From DASZMX01 sp035551475 (lineage in GTDB: Bacteria; Verrucomicrobiota; Verrucomicrobiia; Limisphaerales; Palsa-1400), in NCBI GenBank assembly GCA_035551475.1, contig DASZMX010000140.1, positions 1 to 16,234 of the forward strand: a DNA stretch of 16,234 bases. Reading direction: 5' to 3'. How positions within the stretch are numbered: position 1 is the stretch's first letter; each line of letters opens with the position of its first letter. The notes beneath the pieces are model-generated. The model did no database searches. It was not told the origin of the DNA and saw nothing but the letters and a program-made list of their open reading frames with translations. The position numbers were made by a program, and so were the translations under genes. Positions 6,598 to 14,708 of the stretch are shown one piece after another.

Positions 6598-8388
6598 ATG
6601 AATCGTGAGTTGCTGGCCAAAGCGAAATCGTTGGGTTTCTCAGACCGTCAAATTGCCCATTTGACCGGTCAAAAAGAGGATGACGTCCGGGCTTTGCGCA
6701 AGAAACTCGGCCTCGTTCCAAGCTACCGCCTGGTGGACACCTGCGCCGCCGAGTTTGAGGCCTACACGCCGTATTATTATTCCACTTACGACGTGGGCGA
6801 CGACGAAACAACGCCGGGGCCGAAGAAAAAAATCATGATCCTGGGCGGTGGCCCCAATCGCATCGGGCAGGGCATTGAATTTGATTATTGCTGCGTGCAT
6901 GCGGCGTTTGCGCTGAAGGAAGACGGCTATGAAACCATCATGGTCAATTCCAACCCGGAAACCGTTTCCACCGATTACGACACGAGCGACAAATTGTTTT
7001 TTGAGCCGTTGACGCTGGAAGACGTGCTGCATATTTACGAGCGCGAAAAATGCTCCGGCGCCATTGCGCAATTCGGCGGCCAGACGCCGCTCAATCTGGC
7101 GCTGGGCCTGAAGAAAAACGGCGTCAACATCATCGGCACCTCGCCGGAAAGCATCGAGGTGGCGGAAGATCGGAAATTGTTCGCGGCGATGCTGGACCGG
7201 CTGAAGATTCCCCAGCCGCCCAATGGTCTGGCCACTAATGAGGCCGAGGCCCTGGCGGCCGCGCGCAAGCTCGGTTATCCGGTGTTGGTGCGGCCTTCGT
7301 TCGTGCTGGGGGGGCGCGCCATGCAGATCGTCTATTCGGACGCCGAACTCGCGCATTACATGCGTTTTGCGGTGGAAGCTTCCCCGGAGCGGCCGGTGCT
7401 GGTGGACAAATTTCTCGAGGACGCCACGGAGGTCGATGTCGATTGCATCGCGGATGTGGGGCAATTCGACGATCCGAAAAAGGGGACGAGCGTTGTCGGT
7501 GGGATGCTCGAGCACATTGAGTTTGCGGGTGTGCATTCGGGAGACGCCGCGATGGTGCTGCCGCCGCACACGCTTTCGCCGAAGGTCATGGACATCATGC
7601 GCGAGTACACGCACGCCATGGCGCGGGAACTGCGTGTGGTGGGCTTGATGAACGTGCAATACGCCGTGAAGGGCGACACCGTTTACGTGCTGGAGGTGAA
7701 TCCACGCGCGTCCCGCACGGTGCCTTTTGTGAGCAAAGCCATTGGCGCGCCGCTGGCGAAATTGGCGGCGAAAGTGATGGCGGGCAAAACGCTGGCCGAA
7801 CTGGGTTTCACCAAGGAAGTGCGGCCCAATTATTGGGCGGTCAAAGAATCGGTCTTTCCGTTCAACCGCTTTCATGGCCAGGATATTTTGCTGTCGCCCG
7901 AAATGCGCTCGACGGGCGAGGTGATGGGTTTGGATGCGGATTTGGGCATTGCGTATGCGAAGTCGCAGATGGCGGCGAATGCGACCCTGCCGTTGAGCGG
8001 GCGGGTTTTTATCAGCGTCAGCGACGCGCATAAAAAGCAAGTGGCGGGCATCGCCCGTGAATTCGCCGACATGGGTTTTGAAATTGTTTCCACGGCCGGC
8101 ACGGCGAAAGTGCTGGAGGAAGCTGGCTTGAAAGTGTCGCGGGTTTATAAGTTGCAGGAAGGGCGCCCCAACACGCTGGATCTGCTGAAGAATCGCGAGA
8201 TTCAATTAGTCATCAATACGCCAGCCGGGCAGACGCCGCGGTCGGATGAGGTGAAAATTCGCACCACGGCGGTTTACACGGGCACGCCCATCATGACGAC
8301 ACTCAGCGGCGCGCGCGCGGCGGCGTTGGGGATTGCGGCTTTGAAAAAAAGCGGGTACGCCGTGAAGACGTTGCAGGAATATCATTGA
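6598..8388 (+). CDS. carB: Carbamoyl-phosphate synthase large subunit, C-terminal half (split CarB)
   Basis: The 596 residues correspond to roughly the last 600 of the ~1070-residue E. coli CarB. Residues 1-65 are the end of the oligomerization domain (LGFSDRQIAHLTG, VDTCAAEFEAYTPYYYSTY). About 77-460 form the second synthetase (carbamoyl-phosphate) domain: ILGGGPNRIGQGIEFDY (81-97), NSNPETVSTDYDTSD (117-131), VRPSFVLGGRAM (231-242) and the ATP-grasp metal motif EVNPRASRTVPFVSK (366-380). About 465-596 form the MGS-like allosteric domain, retaining T499, T502 and K518 at positions that appear to match the UMP-pocket T974, T977 and K993 of E. coli. This half normally phosphorylates carbamate to carbamoyl phosphate for pyrimidine and arginine synthesis. 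The first half (glutaminase docking, bicarbonate phosphorylation) is not encoded upstream: the preceding DNA is the divergent aminotransferase. This is a complete, free-standing second half and not a frameshift. The stop overlaps the folB ATG (TGATG). Confidence 0.9.
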   Translation: MNRELLAKAKSLGFSDRQIAHLTGQKEDDVRALRKKLGLVPSYRLVDTCAAEFEAYTPYYYSTYDVGDDETTPGPKKKIMILGGGPNRIGQGIEFDYCCVHAAFALKEDGYETIMVNSNPETVSTDYDTSDKLFFEPLTLEDVLHIYEREKCSGAIAQFGGQTPLNLALGLKKNGVNIIGTSPESIEVAEDRKLFAAMLDRLKIPQPPNGLATNEAEALAAARKLGYPVLVRPSFVLGGRAMQIVYSDAELAHYMRFAVEASPERPVLVDKFLEDATEVDVDCIADVGQFDDPKKGTSVVGGMLEHIEFAGVHSGDAAMVLPPHTLSPKVMDIMREYTHAMARELRVVGLMNVQYAVKGDTVYVLEVNPRASRTVPFVSKAIGAPLAKLAAKVMAGKTLAELGFTKEVRPNYWAVKESVFPFNRFHGQDILLSPEMRSTGEVMGLDADLGIAYAKSQMAANATLPLSGRVFISVSDAHKKQVAGIAREFADMGFEIVSTAGTAKVLEEAGLKVSRVYKLQEGRPNTLDLLKNREIQLVINTPAGQTPRSDEVKIRTTAVYTGTPIMTTLSGARAAALGIAALKKSGYAVKTLQEYH

Positions 8389-8732
8389 TGGACCGGGTCA
8401 CGATCAAAGAATTGGTGGTGGCCTGGCGGGTGGGCGTGACCGACGAAGAGCGCGCGCTGCCGCAGAAGGTGGCGCTGAACATCGAGATGGAGTTGGACTT
8501 TGCCGCCGCCGCGCAAGGCGATGCGCTGGAAAAAACGGTGGATTATTTTGAGGTGCGCCGGCGCCTGCGGCAATGGGGCGACGCCAAAAGCTGGCGTCTG
8601 ATTGAAACCATCGCGGTGGAGGTGGCGCAATTGATTTTGAGCGAATTCAAGCCGGCGACCGTCGCGGTCGAGGTGCAGAAGTTCGTCCTCCCGGACACGA
8701 CCTACGTTTCCGCGTGGGTAAAACGGCCATAA
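8388..8732 (+). CDS. folB: Dihydroneopterin aldolase
   Basis: The 114-residue product is a full-length FolB, which cleaves 7,8-dihydroneopterin to 6-hydroxymethyl-dihydropterin and glycolaldehyde in folate synthesis and acts as a cytosolic octamer. The N-terminus MDRVTIKELVVAWRVGVTDEE and the segment ALEKTVDYFEV are typical. E21, Y53, E73 and K98 fall at the same residue numbers as the pterin-binding and catalytic residues of E. coli FolB. The usual lysine-proline after the last strand is KF here. The ATG shares one base with the carB stop, and an AGGA about 10 bases upstream inside carB can serve as ribosome binding site. An in-frame TTG at 8385 is a less likely start. The pairing with carB is probably organisational, since the two pathways differ. 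Confidence 0.92.
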   Translation: MDRVTIKELVVAWRVGVTDEERALPQKVALNIEMELDFAAAAQGDALEKTVDYFEVRRRLRQWGDAKSWRLIETIAVEVAQLILSEFKPATVAVEVQKFVLPDTTYVSAWVKRP

Positions 8733-8739
8733 CCAAGCA

Positions 8740-8769
8740 TTGCCAGAGACGGGGCGGAAACCGTATAGT
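8740..8769 (+). promoter_or_regulatory. Strong sigma70-type promoter for the TPR gene, nearly leaderless
   Basis: TTGCCA (8740-8745, 5 of 6 to TTGACA) and TATAGT (8764-8769, 5 of 6 to TATAAT) are separated by 18 bases in the 45-base gap after folB. The ATG of the next gene is at 8778, only 8 bases after the -10 box. Transcription would start at or within a few bases of the start codon, so the mRNA would be leaderless or nearly so. This agrees with the absence of a Shine-Dalgarno (GAATTTTT precedes the ATG). Confidence 0.6.
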
Positions 8770-8777
8770 GAATTTTT

Positions 8778-9602
8778 ATGGAAGCACAGACAACGGATTC
8801 GTCAGATTTTGTATTTAAGCTTTTGGGCTGGGCGCATGCCAACCGCAAGGCGCTGATTGGCGGCGCGGTTTTTCTGGCGGTCGTCGGGACCGCCGCCGGG
8901 CTCTACGACTGGAAGCAGGGAGAAAATGAAGCGGACGCCAACGCGAAGCTGCTGGCCATTCCGATTGCGCAGGATTTGCGCGTGCATCCTGTCAATAATG
9001 CGCTGGGCGATCTGGCCAAGGAATTTCCCTCCACCCCCGCGGGCGAATACGCCCAGGCGCTGGCGGCGGAGGAGTTGTTTGTGAATGGAAAGTACGCCGA
9101 GGCCGAACACGCTTTTTCTGATTTTCTGACGGCGCATCCGGGCAGCGCCCTGTCCGCGCAAGCGAGCCTCGGAGTCGCGTCCTCCCTGGAAGCGCAGAAC
9201 AAAACCGCGGAGGCCACGCAACAATATCAACGCGTCATCCAAGCCAATCCGACCGATCTATCGGTAGTCGAGCCCGCCAAGCTGACGTTGGGCCGTCTGG
9301 CCGAGGAACAAAATCGATTTGACCTGGCGTTCATGCAATACCGGGAACTGGCGCAATCGCCCAATCCCAATGATCTATGGGCCGGGGAAGCGCGCGAACG
9401 GCTGCAATTGATCCTGGGCAAGCATCCGGAATTGATGAAGCAAATTTCGGCGCCGAGCATCACTGGCTCGCCCACCGCAACCGTTCCGCCCAAAGCGACG
9501 GCGGCTCCGACCCTCTCGGCGGCGCCGGCCAGCGGCGCGAGCGGCAGCAAATCCAGCCCGACCTTGCTGCAAATTCCGCCGCAGGGTTCCACCAAACATT
9601 AA
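8778..9602 (+). CDS. Membrane-anchored TPR protein (YfgM/TPR_21-like)
   Basis: The 274-residue protein has a short cytoplasmic start, one transmembrane helix (about 25-43, ALIGGAVFLAVVGTAAGLY), then an extracytoplasmic helical region of about 170 residues with TPR-like pairs: YAQALAAEELFVNGKYAEAEHAFSDFL, AQASLGVASSLEAQNKTAEATQQY and LTLGRLAEEQNRFDLAFMQY. Residues from about 226 to the end are a Pro/Ala/Ser/Thr-rich low-complexity tail. The layout (N-terminal anchor, then TPR helices) resembles YfgM-type proteins that work with the Sec translocon and periplasmic chaperones, and outer-membrane assembly TPR lipoproteins, but there is no lipobox. The function is a guess; a scaffold for envelope protein complexes is most likely. 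It has its own promoter candidate and ends in a TAATG overlap with mutT. Confidence 0.75.
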   Translation: MEAQTTDSSDFVFKLLGWAHANRKALIGGAVFLAVVGTAAGLYDWKQGENEADANAKLLAIPIAQDLRVHPVNNALGDLAKEFPSTPAGEYAQALAAEELFVNGKYAEAEHAFSDFLTAHPGSALSAQASLGVASSLEAQNKTAEATQQYQRVIQANPTDLSVVEPAKLTLGRLAEEQNRFDLAFMQYRELAQSPNPNDLWAGEARERLQLILGKHPELMKQISAPSITGSPTATVPPKATAAPTLSAAPASGASGSKSSPTLLQIPPQGSTKH

Positions 9603-10015
9603 TGGCCGCGCCGGTGGAAGTCGCGGCCGGGTTGCTTTTTCGCAACGGCCGTCTTCTCATCGCGCAACGCCCAGCGGGCGCGCATCTCGCGGGCCTTTGG
9701 GAGTTTCCGGGTGGCAAACGGGAGCTCGGAGAAACCTACGAAAAGTGTTTGGCCCGCGAGCTTTTCGAGGAGCTGGGGACAGAGGTGGAGGTGGGACGCT
9801 TGCTTGAGGAAGTGACGCACGATTATCCGGAACGCGCCGTGCGCTTGCGCTTTTATCGCTGCCGTTGGGTGCAGCACGAGCCGCGACCACTGCATTGCCA
9901 GGCCGTGGCGTGGATCGGAGCCGACCAGTTAAGCCAATACGCCTTTCCCGCCGCCGACGCGCGCTTGCTGGCGCGTTTGCGAGCTGAATGGGAGCAGATT
10001 CAACTCTGGCCCTGA
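9602..10015 (+). CDS. mutT: MutT-type Nudix hydrolase
   Basis: The 137-residue product has a complete Nudix box, G38-x5-E44-x7-RE-x2-EE-x-G59 (GKRELGETYEKCLAREL, then FEELG). GLWEFPGGK just before it and HDYPERAVRLRFYRC after it are typical of MutT proteins that hydrolyse 8-oxo-dGTP and so prevent A:T to C:G transversions. A relation to the C-terminal domain of the MutY glycosylase is possible. The final box position is T60 instead of the usual aliphatic residue. The frame is open back to 9377, but that part is antisense-like read-through of the TPR gene; MAAPVEVAAGLLF is a standard start and its ATG overlaps the TPR stop by one base (TAATG). The 3' end overlaps the convergent permease gene by 16 bases. 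Confidence 0.9.
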   Translation: MAAPVEVAAGLLFRNGRLLIAQRPAGAHLAGLWEFPGGKRELGETYEKCLARELFEELGTEVEVGRLLEEVTHDYPERAVRLRFYRCRWVQHEPRPLHCQAVAWIGADQLSQYAFPAADARLLARLRAEWEQIQLWP

Positions 10016-11382
10016 ACGGTGGCCAGCTCGCGGCGTGAAAAGAAGATAATCCCAAAGCACGCAAAAATCCCGCCGAGCAAAAAGATGATTTGCGCCACGG
10101 CCAGCCCCAGATCCTGCCAAGTGATGCTGCGCCCCGAGCTGAGATAATCCACGGGAGAAAACGTCGTCACAAGATTGATGACCTCCAGCGCGCCCTTGAA
10201 CATGGGCACCATGGCGAAATCGAGAACGGAATGGCCAAAACTGCTGGCGCCCGCATCCCATGAGGCGACCGTGCCATTTTCCACGACGGATTTGAGGGTG
10301 CCGCCAAAAGCCGCCATCGCTAAAATGCCCAGGGAGGCGAAAGCAGCGACGGGGAACGACAGGAAACTTGCGGTGGCCAATCCGATGGCCGCCAGAAATC
10401 CCAGCCAGCAAAGAATGATGGCGAGGCCGCGGCAAAAATTGATGCCGAAGGTGTTTTCGCGATACAGCACTTCCACACCTTCATCGAGCGGGAACAGCAA
10501 GGGCAATTCGTTGCGGTTAAGAAAGCCGATGGTCAAGGTGCCATCGTCGGAAACCTGGCCAGGCGGAATGTCGAATTCCTGAAACGATTCGGCGGGCAGC
10601 GATTGCTGCACCAGTTGGCTGCGCTGGGATTCCTGGGGCCCGATCAGCCAGAGCGTGTCGTAAGTCGTTTCTTCGTTGAGACCGGAAGTGTGGAATTTCA
10701 CGCGCAATTGCATGGGCGCGTTGCGGGCGGCGGCGCTGGCGTGGCTCATGTCGATCTTCCATTCGCGGGCGTTGCCGGGGGCAACCTCCTCGTTGGTCGC
10801 GATCACGGCGGAGACCACCTGCTTGGCCATCGCCATTTTCTCGTCCGGCGTGAGGGTGGCGCGGACACCGCCGATGCGGCTGCGCACGGCGCGGTCGATT
10901 TCCGGCTGCAAATCCTTCACGGGCGGGCGCGCGGAGGCGCGGGCCACGAGAACTTCGCTGCGCAAAATCTGCTGCTGCGCCGGGGGCAGGCGATGGGCGC
11001 GCCACATCAGACCGGCATAAACCGCGAGACCGGACAGCGCGAGCAAGCCGGCGTTGAGTCCGATGATGCCGACCCATTTTCCAATCCAGACCTGCCAGCG
11101 ATAGATAGGTTTGACAACAATCATCTGCATCTGGCATTCCTCGACGTCCTTGGCCAGGGTGCCGCAGGCGAGCCACAACGTAAAAAAGGCGAGGAGCGCG
11201 GTGATGGAGCTTAAGGTGTAGGTCAGGAGAATTTGGGCCAAACCCTTGGCGGTGCCATCATCCTTGAGCAATAATGGCAGGCCGCCCACCGAAACCAGCA
11301 GCAGCGCCGCCATGATCCAAAAAAGGCGATAGCGGAAAGCCGATTTCCACGTCAGACGAGCGATGGCGAGGATGCGCTGCAC
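10000..11382 (-). CDS. ABC-2 type transporter permease
   Basis: The 460-residue protein begins with MQRILAIARLTWKSAFRYRLF, the amphipathic start typical of ABC-2 permeases of the NatB/GldF kind. It has about six membrane segments (near 20-39, 50-74, 100-125, 315-335, 343-362 and 428-448). A soluble loop of about 190 residues between the third and fourth is far larger than in simple ABC-2 permeases and should form an extracytoplasmic domain. Part of it is predicted beta (MQLRVKFHTSGLNEETTYDTLWLI; TLTIGFLNRNE). It starts at GTG (11382-11380), nine bases after the stop of the ABC ATPase gene that must energise it. The substrate is unknown. No Shine-Dalgarno precedes the GTG. It is the last gene of the minus-strand operon and overlaps the 3' end of mutT, leaving no room for a conventional terminator. 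Confidence 0.85.
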   Translation of the reverse strand: MQRILAIARLTWKSAFRYRLFWIMAALLLVSVGGLPLLLKDDGTAKGLAQILLTYTLSSITALLAFFTLWLACGTLAKDVEECQMQMIVVKPIYRWQVWIGKWVGIIGLNAGLLALSGLAVYAGLMWRAHRLPPAQQQILRSEVLVARASARPPVKDLQPEIDRAVRSRIGGVRATLTPDEKMAMAKQVVSAVIATNEEVAPGNAREWKIDMSHASAAARNAPMQLRVKFHTSGLNEETTYDTLWLIGPQESQRSQLVQQSLPAESFQEFDIPPGQVSDDGTLTIGFLNRNELPLLFPLDEGVEVLYRENTFGINFCRGLAIILCWLGFLAAIGLATASFLSFPVAAFASLGILAMAAFGGTLKSVVENGTVASWDAGASSFGHSVLDFAMVPMFKGALEVINLVTTFSPVDYLSSGRSITWQDLGLAVAQIIFLLGGIFACFGIIFFSRRELATVQGQS

Positions 11383-11391
11383 GTTCGTGGG

Positions 11392-12606
11392 TTACGGCTT
11401 GGGATCCTGACCCAGCAACGACGAAAGTTTGGCGTTGGCCTTGGACAAATCGGCCGGCGGCGTCGCGGCTGTTTCCGGTTTTGGCGTGGGAGTGGGCGCG
11501 GACGGAACGGTTTGGGCCAGCGATTGCAATTTGGCTTGATCGATTTTCTCCGCCGGAGCGGGAGCGGTGGCGGGCGCCGGCGCGGCGGGCGCGGCCACGG
11601 TCAATCGATCGAGAATGCGATCAGGCGTGGCGGCGGTTTCGGCATCGCCGCGCAGGTAGGCGGCGACGCGGCTGCCGGAGGTGGCGCCGGAAGTTTCGGC
11701 GAGGTTTTCCTTCGCCTTGCGGACGACATCGAGGAAATAACTCTCGAGATTTTGCGTCGGATTATCGATTTCGATTTTGGCGTTCGCCACATCGTCGCGA
11801 ATGATGCGCAGCACCTTGTCCATCGTCTCGCGGGGCAGAGGAGGCGTCGTGATGCGGACAGCGTCCGGCTTGCTCAACAACTCCTGCAGTGTCCCCATGG
11901 CTTGAATGCGGCCGCCGTAATAAATCACCACGCGGTCGCACACGTCCTCGACGTCCGAGAGCAAGTGACTGCTGAGAATGACCGTCTTGCCGCGGCGCGC
12001 CAGGGCGAGAATCAAATCCTTCACTTCGCGACAGCCAATTGGGTCCAAACCAGCGGTGGGCTCGTCCAAAATAACGAGATCGGGATCGTTGATCAGCGCC
12101 TGCGCCAGACCAATGCGCCGCTGCATGCCTTTGGAAAATTCGCCCACCACGCGCGTGCGGACCTGGTTGAGGCCGACCATTTCGAGCAGTTGCTCGTTGC
12201 GGCGGGCGCGTTCCTGGGGCGGGATGTCAAATAGATTGCCGAAGAAATCCAGCGTCTCGTGAGAATCCAAAAAGCGGTAGAGATACGATTCCTCGGGCAG
12301 GTAGCCGATCATCGCCTTGGTCGCGACGTGGCGCGGGGAGTGCCCAAAGACCTCGATGTGCCCCTTGGTGGGATAAAGCAGGCCGAGCAGCATTTTCACC
12401 GTGGTCGATTTGCCCGAGCCGTTCGGCCCGAGCAGGCCGAAGACCTCGCCGCGCCGCACTTCAAAATCCACATTGTCCACGGCGCGGGCCTTGGCGCGGC
12501 CCCAAAAATCCTTGTAGATTTTCGACAGGCCGCGAACGGTCACGATCGGCTCGCCTTTGGCAATGGTTTCCGGCGCCGTCTCGGTTTGGTCGAGGAGGGT
12601 AGCCAT
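11392..12606 (-). CDS. ABC transporter ATP-binding protein with long Pro/Ala-rich C-terminal extension
   Basis: The 404-residue protein has a full ABC ATPase domain at about 20-240: Walker A GPNGSGKST (60-68), GYLPEES in the Q-loop position (101-107, Glu in place of Gln, common in this CcmA/NatA-like family), signature FSKGMQRR (157-164, a LSGGQ variant), Walker B LVILDEPTAGLD (177-188), and H-loop histidine H214 in LSSHLL. After residue 300 comes about 100 residues of low complexity, including AAPAAPAPATAPAPAEK, ending in NAKLSSLLGQDPKP; this extension is not part of the family. It powers the permease encoded nine bases downstream, most likely as an exporter or membrane-remodelling ABC-2 system. 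The ATG lies two bases after the stop of the P-type ATPase gene, so translation is probably coupled. Confidence 0.92.
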   Translation of the reverse strand: MATLLDQTETAPETIAKGEPIVTVRGLSKIYKDFWGRAKARAVDNVDFEVRRGEVFGLLGPNGSGKSTTVKMLLGLLYPTKGHIEVFGHSPRHVATKAMIGYLPEESYLYRFLDSHETLDFFGNLFDIPPQERARRNEQLLEMVGLNQVRTRVVGEFSKGMQRRIGLAQALINDPDLVILDEPTAGLDPIGCREVKDLILALARRGKTVILSSHLLSDVEDVCDRVVIYYGGRIQAMGTLQELLSKPDAVRITTPPLPRETMDKVLRIIRDDVANAKIEIDNPTQNLESYFLDVVRKAKENLAETSGATSGSRVAAYLRGDAETAATPDRILDRLTVAAPAAPAPATAPAPAEKIDQAKLQSLAQTVPSAPTPTPKPETAATPPADLSKANAKLSSLLGQDPKP

Positions 12607-12608
12607 GA

Positions 12609-14705
12609 TTACGCGGGCTTGGGCGCCAATTGCGGACGCGCTGGCGCAGCGGGAGCCGCAGGGGTCGTCGTGGGCGCGGGCGGCGCGACGTGCGGATCCA
12701 ATTCCTCGCCGGAACGCACGAGGCGCGCGCTATTGAACACCACGATCAGCGAACCCGCCACATGGAGGAAGGCCGCGACAATGGGATTGATGAACTTCAT
12801 CGCCGCCAAGACGAGGCCGCCGATGACGAAAACCACGCCGAACAAAAAGTTCTGATTGATCACCGCGCGGGTCTGGCGGGAGAGCTTCACGAGGAAGGGC
12901 AGGCGGCGCAGATCGTTATTCATGAGGGCGATGGTCGCGCTATGGATGGCAACTTCACTGCCGGCTGCGCCCATCGCGATGCCGAGGTCGCCCGCCGCCA
13001 AGGCTGGGGCGTCGTTCACGCCATCGCCAATGACGGCGACGCGATAACCTTTGGCTTTCATTTCGCGGACAAACTCGACTTTGTTCTGCGGCAGGCATTC
13101 GCCCATGACTTCTTCGCAGCCAATCTCGCGGGCCACGCGCGCCGCAACGGGCTGGCGGTCGCCCGAAATCATGGCGATGCGGCGCACGCCGGTCGTGCGC
13201 AAATCCGCGAGGGCCTCGCGGGCCTGCGGGCGGGTCTGGTCCTGCAAGCCGACCCAGCCCATGAATTGACCGTTGCGCGCCACGAAAATCAGGCTGAAAC
13301 CCTCGGTTTCGTTGAGATCGACGGATTTCAGGAAGTCCTCGGTCACGCCTTGTTCCTTGAGCCATTGGGCGCGGCCTATGATGACCGTGGCGCCCTCGAT
13401 GTTGGCGGTGACGCCGCGTCCGGCGGCTTCGGAAAAGTCCTTGGGCTCAGCCAGCGGCACGCCGGCTTCGCCCGCCAACTGCGCGAGCGCCTTGGCGGTG
13501 GGGTGGTTGCTGTATTTCTCGGCGGAAGCGGCGACGCGCAGCAATTCCGCAGGCGTGGCGCCATTCATCGGAGCCAGGCGGCTGACGGCCAGTTTGCCGG
13601 TGGTCAGCGTGCCGGTTTTGTCAAAAACAAAAGCGTTGATCTTCGCCGCCAATTCGATATCGCCGACGTTCTTAATGAGAATGCCCAGGCGCGCGGCGGC
13701 GGAGAGCGCGGCGACCATCGCGCTCGGCGTGGCCAGAATAAACGCGCATGGACAGGCGACGATGAACACGGAAATGACGCGGCTCAAATCGTTGGTGAAC
13801 GCCCAAACCAAAGCGCCGATTACCAATACCAGCGGGGTGTAAAAACCCATGTACTGGTCGATGATGCGCATGATCGGCAGCTTGGTTTTTTCCGCCGCCA
13901 GAATCAGCTCGCGCACCCGGCCCAGGGTGGTGTCCTCGCCCGCGCGCGTGACGCGGATTTCAATGGCGCCGGTCAAATTCTGCGTGCCGGCAAACACTTC
14001 GTCGCCGGGCTTTTTATCGACGGGCAGCGATTCACCCGTGATGTTCGCCTGGTTGAAGGAGCCTTGCCCGGTGACAATCGTGCCGTCGGCAGCCACATTG
14101 TCGCCGGGCCGCACGCGAATGACATCGCCCACAGCCAGCTGGCTGGTGGCGACTTCTTCCTCGCCGCCCTTGGTGATGCGCCGGGCTTTGGCCGGAGTGA
14201 GTTCGATAAGCGACTCAATCGAAGCGCGCGCGCCTTCGGCGGTGCGGGTCTCGATGATCTGGCCGAGCAACATGAAAAACGCGACCACGCCCGCCTCCTG
14301 ATAATGCCCGGAGCCAAAGGAGGCCAGCACGGCGAGGGCCACCAGTTCGTTGGTGGTGAGAACGCCGCGGCGCAAATCTTTGACGGCGGTCCAAACTATC
14401 GGGTAGCCGAGAATAATGGCGCCGATCATGGCGCTGGCGGCGGCGATGGGATTATTGGCCAGGGCGCCGAAAGCGGAGGTTTGGCCGTGTTGGAAAATCT
14501 CCGTGCCGCCCGAGAGAAACCAAGTGACGACAAACGAATTGATAACAAATATCAGGCCCGCGATGGTCTGGGTCAGCGGCAGCACGGCGTGATCGTGCTC
14601 GTGGCCGCAACTGGCGCAGGATTCGCCGTCCTTGTGATGATGGTGATGATCGCCGTGGTGGTGATGGGGCTCTTCCTGCTGGCTGAGTAAGGAGGTGACT
14701 TGCAT
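12609..14705 (-). CDS. Heavy-metal translocating P1B-type ATPase with His-rich N-terminus
   Basis: The 698-residue pump shows TGES (223-226, actuator), the membrane metal motif ACPCAF (C318-P319-C320), the phosphorylated aspartate D362 in DKTGTLTTG, the P1B-specific HP (401-402), and the hinge GDGVNDAPAL (560-569). Eight membrane helices are expected. There is no ferredoxin-like CxxC metal-binding domain. Residues 10-40 instead carry two histidine runs (HHHH 14-17, HHHHH 20-24), CASC (30-33) and HEHDH (35-39). The last helix has FLHVAGS (647-652), which is neither the MxxSS of Cu+ pumps nor the DxG of Zn/Cd pumps, so the metal is not assignable (Zn, Cu, Mn or Co are possible). The C-terminal 25 residues are Pro/Ala/Thr-rich. 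The protein is inner-membrane and exports metal from the cytosol. It sits 12 bases after the HflK-like gene and two before the ABC ATPase gene. Confidence 0.93.
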   Translation of the reverse strand: MQVTSLLSQQEEPHHHHGDHHHHHKDGESCASCGHEHDHAVLPLTQTIAGLIFVINSFVVTWFLSGGTEIFQHGQTSAFGALANNPIAAASAMIGAIILGYPIVWTAVKDLRRGVLTTNELVALAVLASFGSGHYQEAGVVAFFMLLGQIIETRTAEGARASIESLIELTPAKARRITKGGEEEVATSQLAVGDVIRVRPGDNVAADGTIVTGQGSFNQANITGESLPVDKKPGDEVFAGTQNLTGAIEIRVTRAGEDTTLGRVRELILAAEKTKLPIMRIIDQYMGFYTPLVLVIGALVWAFTNDLSRVISVFIVACPCAFILATPSAMVAALSAAARLGILIKNVGDIELAAKINAFVFDKTGTLTTGKLAVSRLAPMNGATPAELLRVAASAEKYSNHPTAKALAQLAGEAGVPLAEPKDFSEAAGRGVTANIEGATVIIGRAQWLKEQGVTEDFLKSVDLNETEGFSLIFVARNGQFMGWVGLQDQTRPQAREALADLRTTGVRRIAMISGDRQPVAARVAREIGCEEVMGECLPQNKVEFVREMKAKGYRVAVIGDGVNDAPALAAGDLGIAMGAAGSEVAIHSATIALMNNDLRRLPFLVKLSRQTRAVINQNFLFGVVFVIGGLVLAAMKFINPIVAAFLHVAGSLIVVFNSARLVRSGEELDPHVAPPAPTTTPAAPAAPARPQLAPKPA

Positions 14706-14708
14706 AAA

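Noticed and set aside
6470..6600. Possible frameshift joining carB to an upstream N-terminal half
   Set aside because: No CarB N-terminal motifs occur in any frame upstream; the DNA belongs to a conserved divergent aminotransferase gene.
14635..14668. Imperfect GTGATG-type tandem repeat
   Set aside because: It is simply the histidine-codon run of the ATPase N-terminus read on the opposite strand; not an independent repeat element.
12630..14690. 686-codon plus-strand frame opposite the P1B ATPase
   Set aside because: It mirrors the ATPase gene almost exactly and its residues are those produced by reading GC-rich codons backwards (Arg, His, Gly, Ala); no domain is recognisable.
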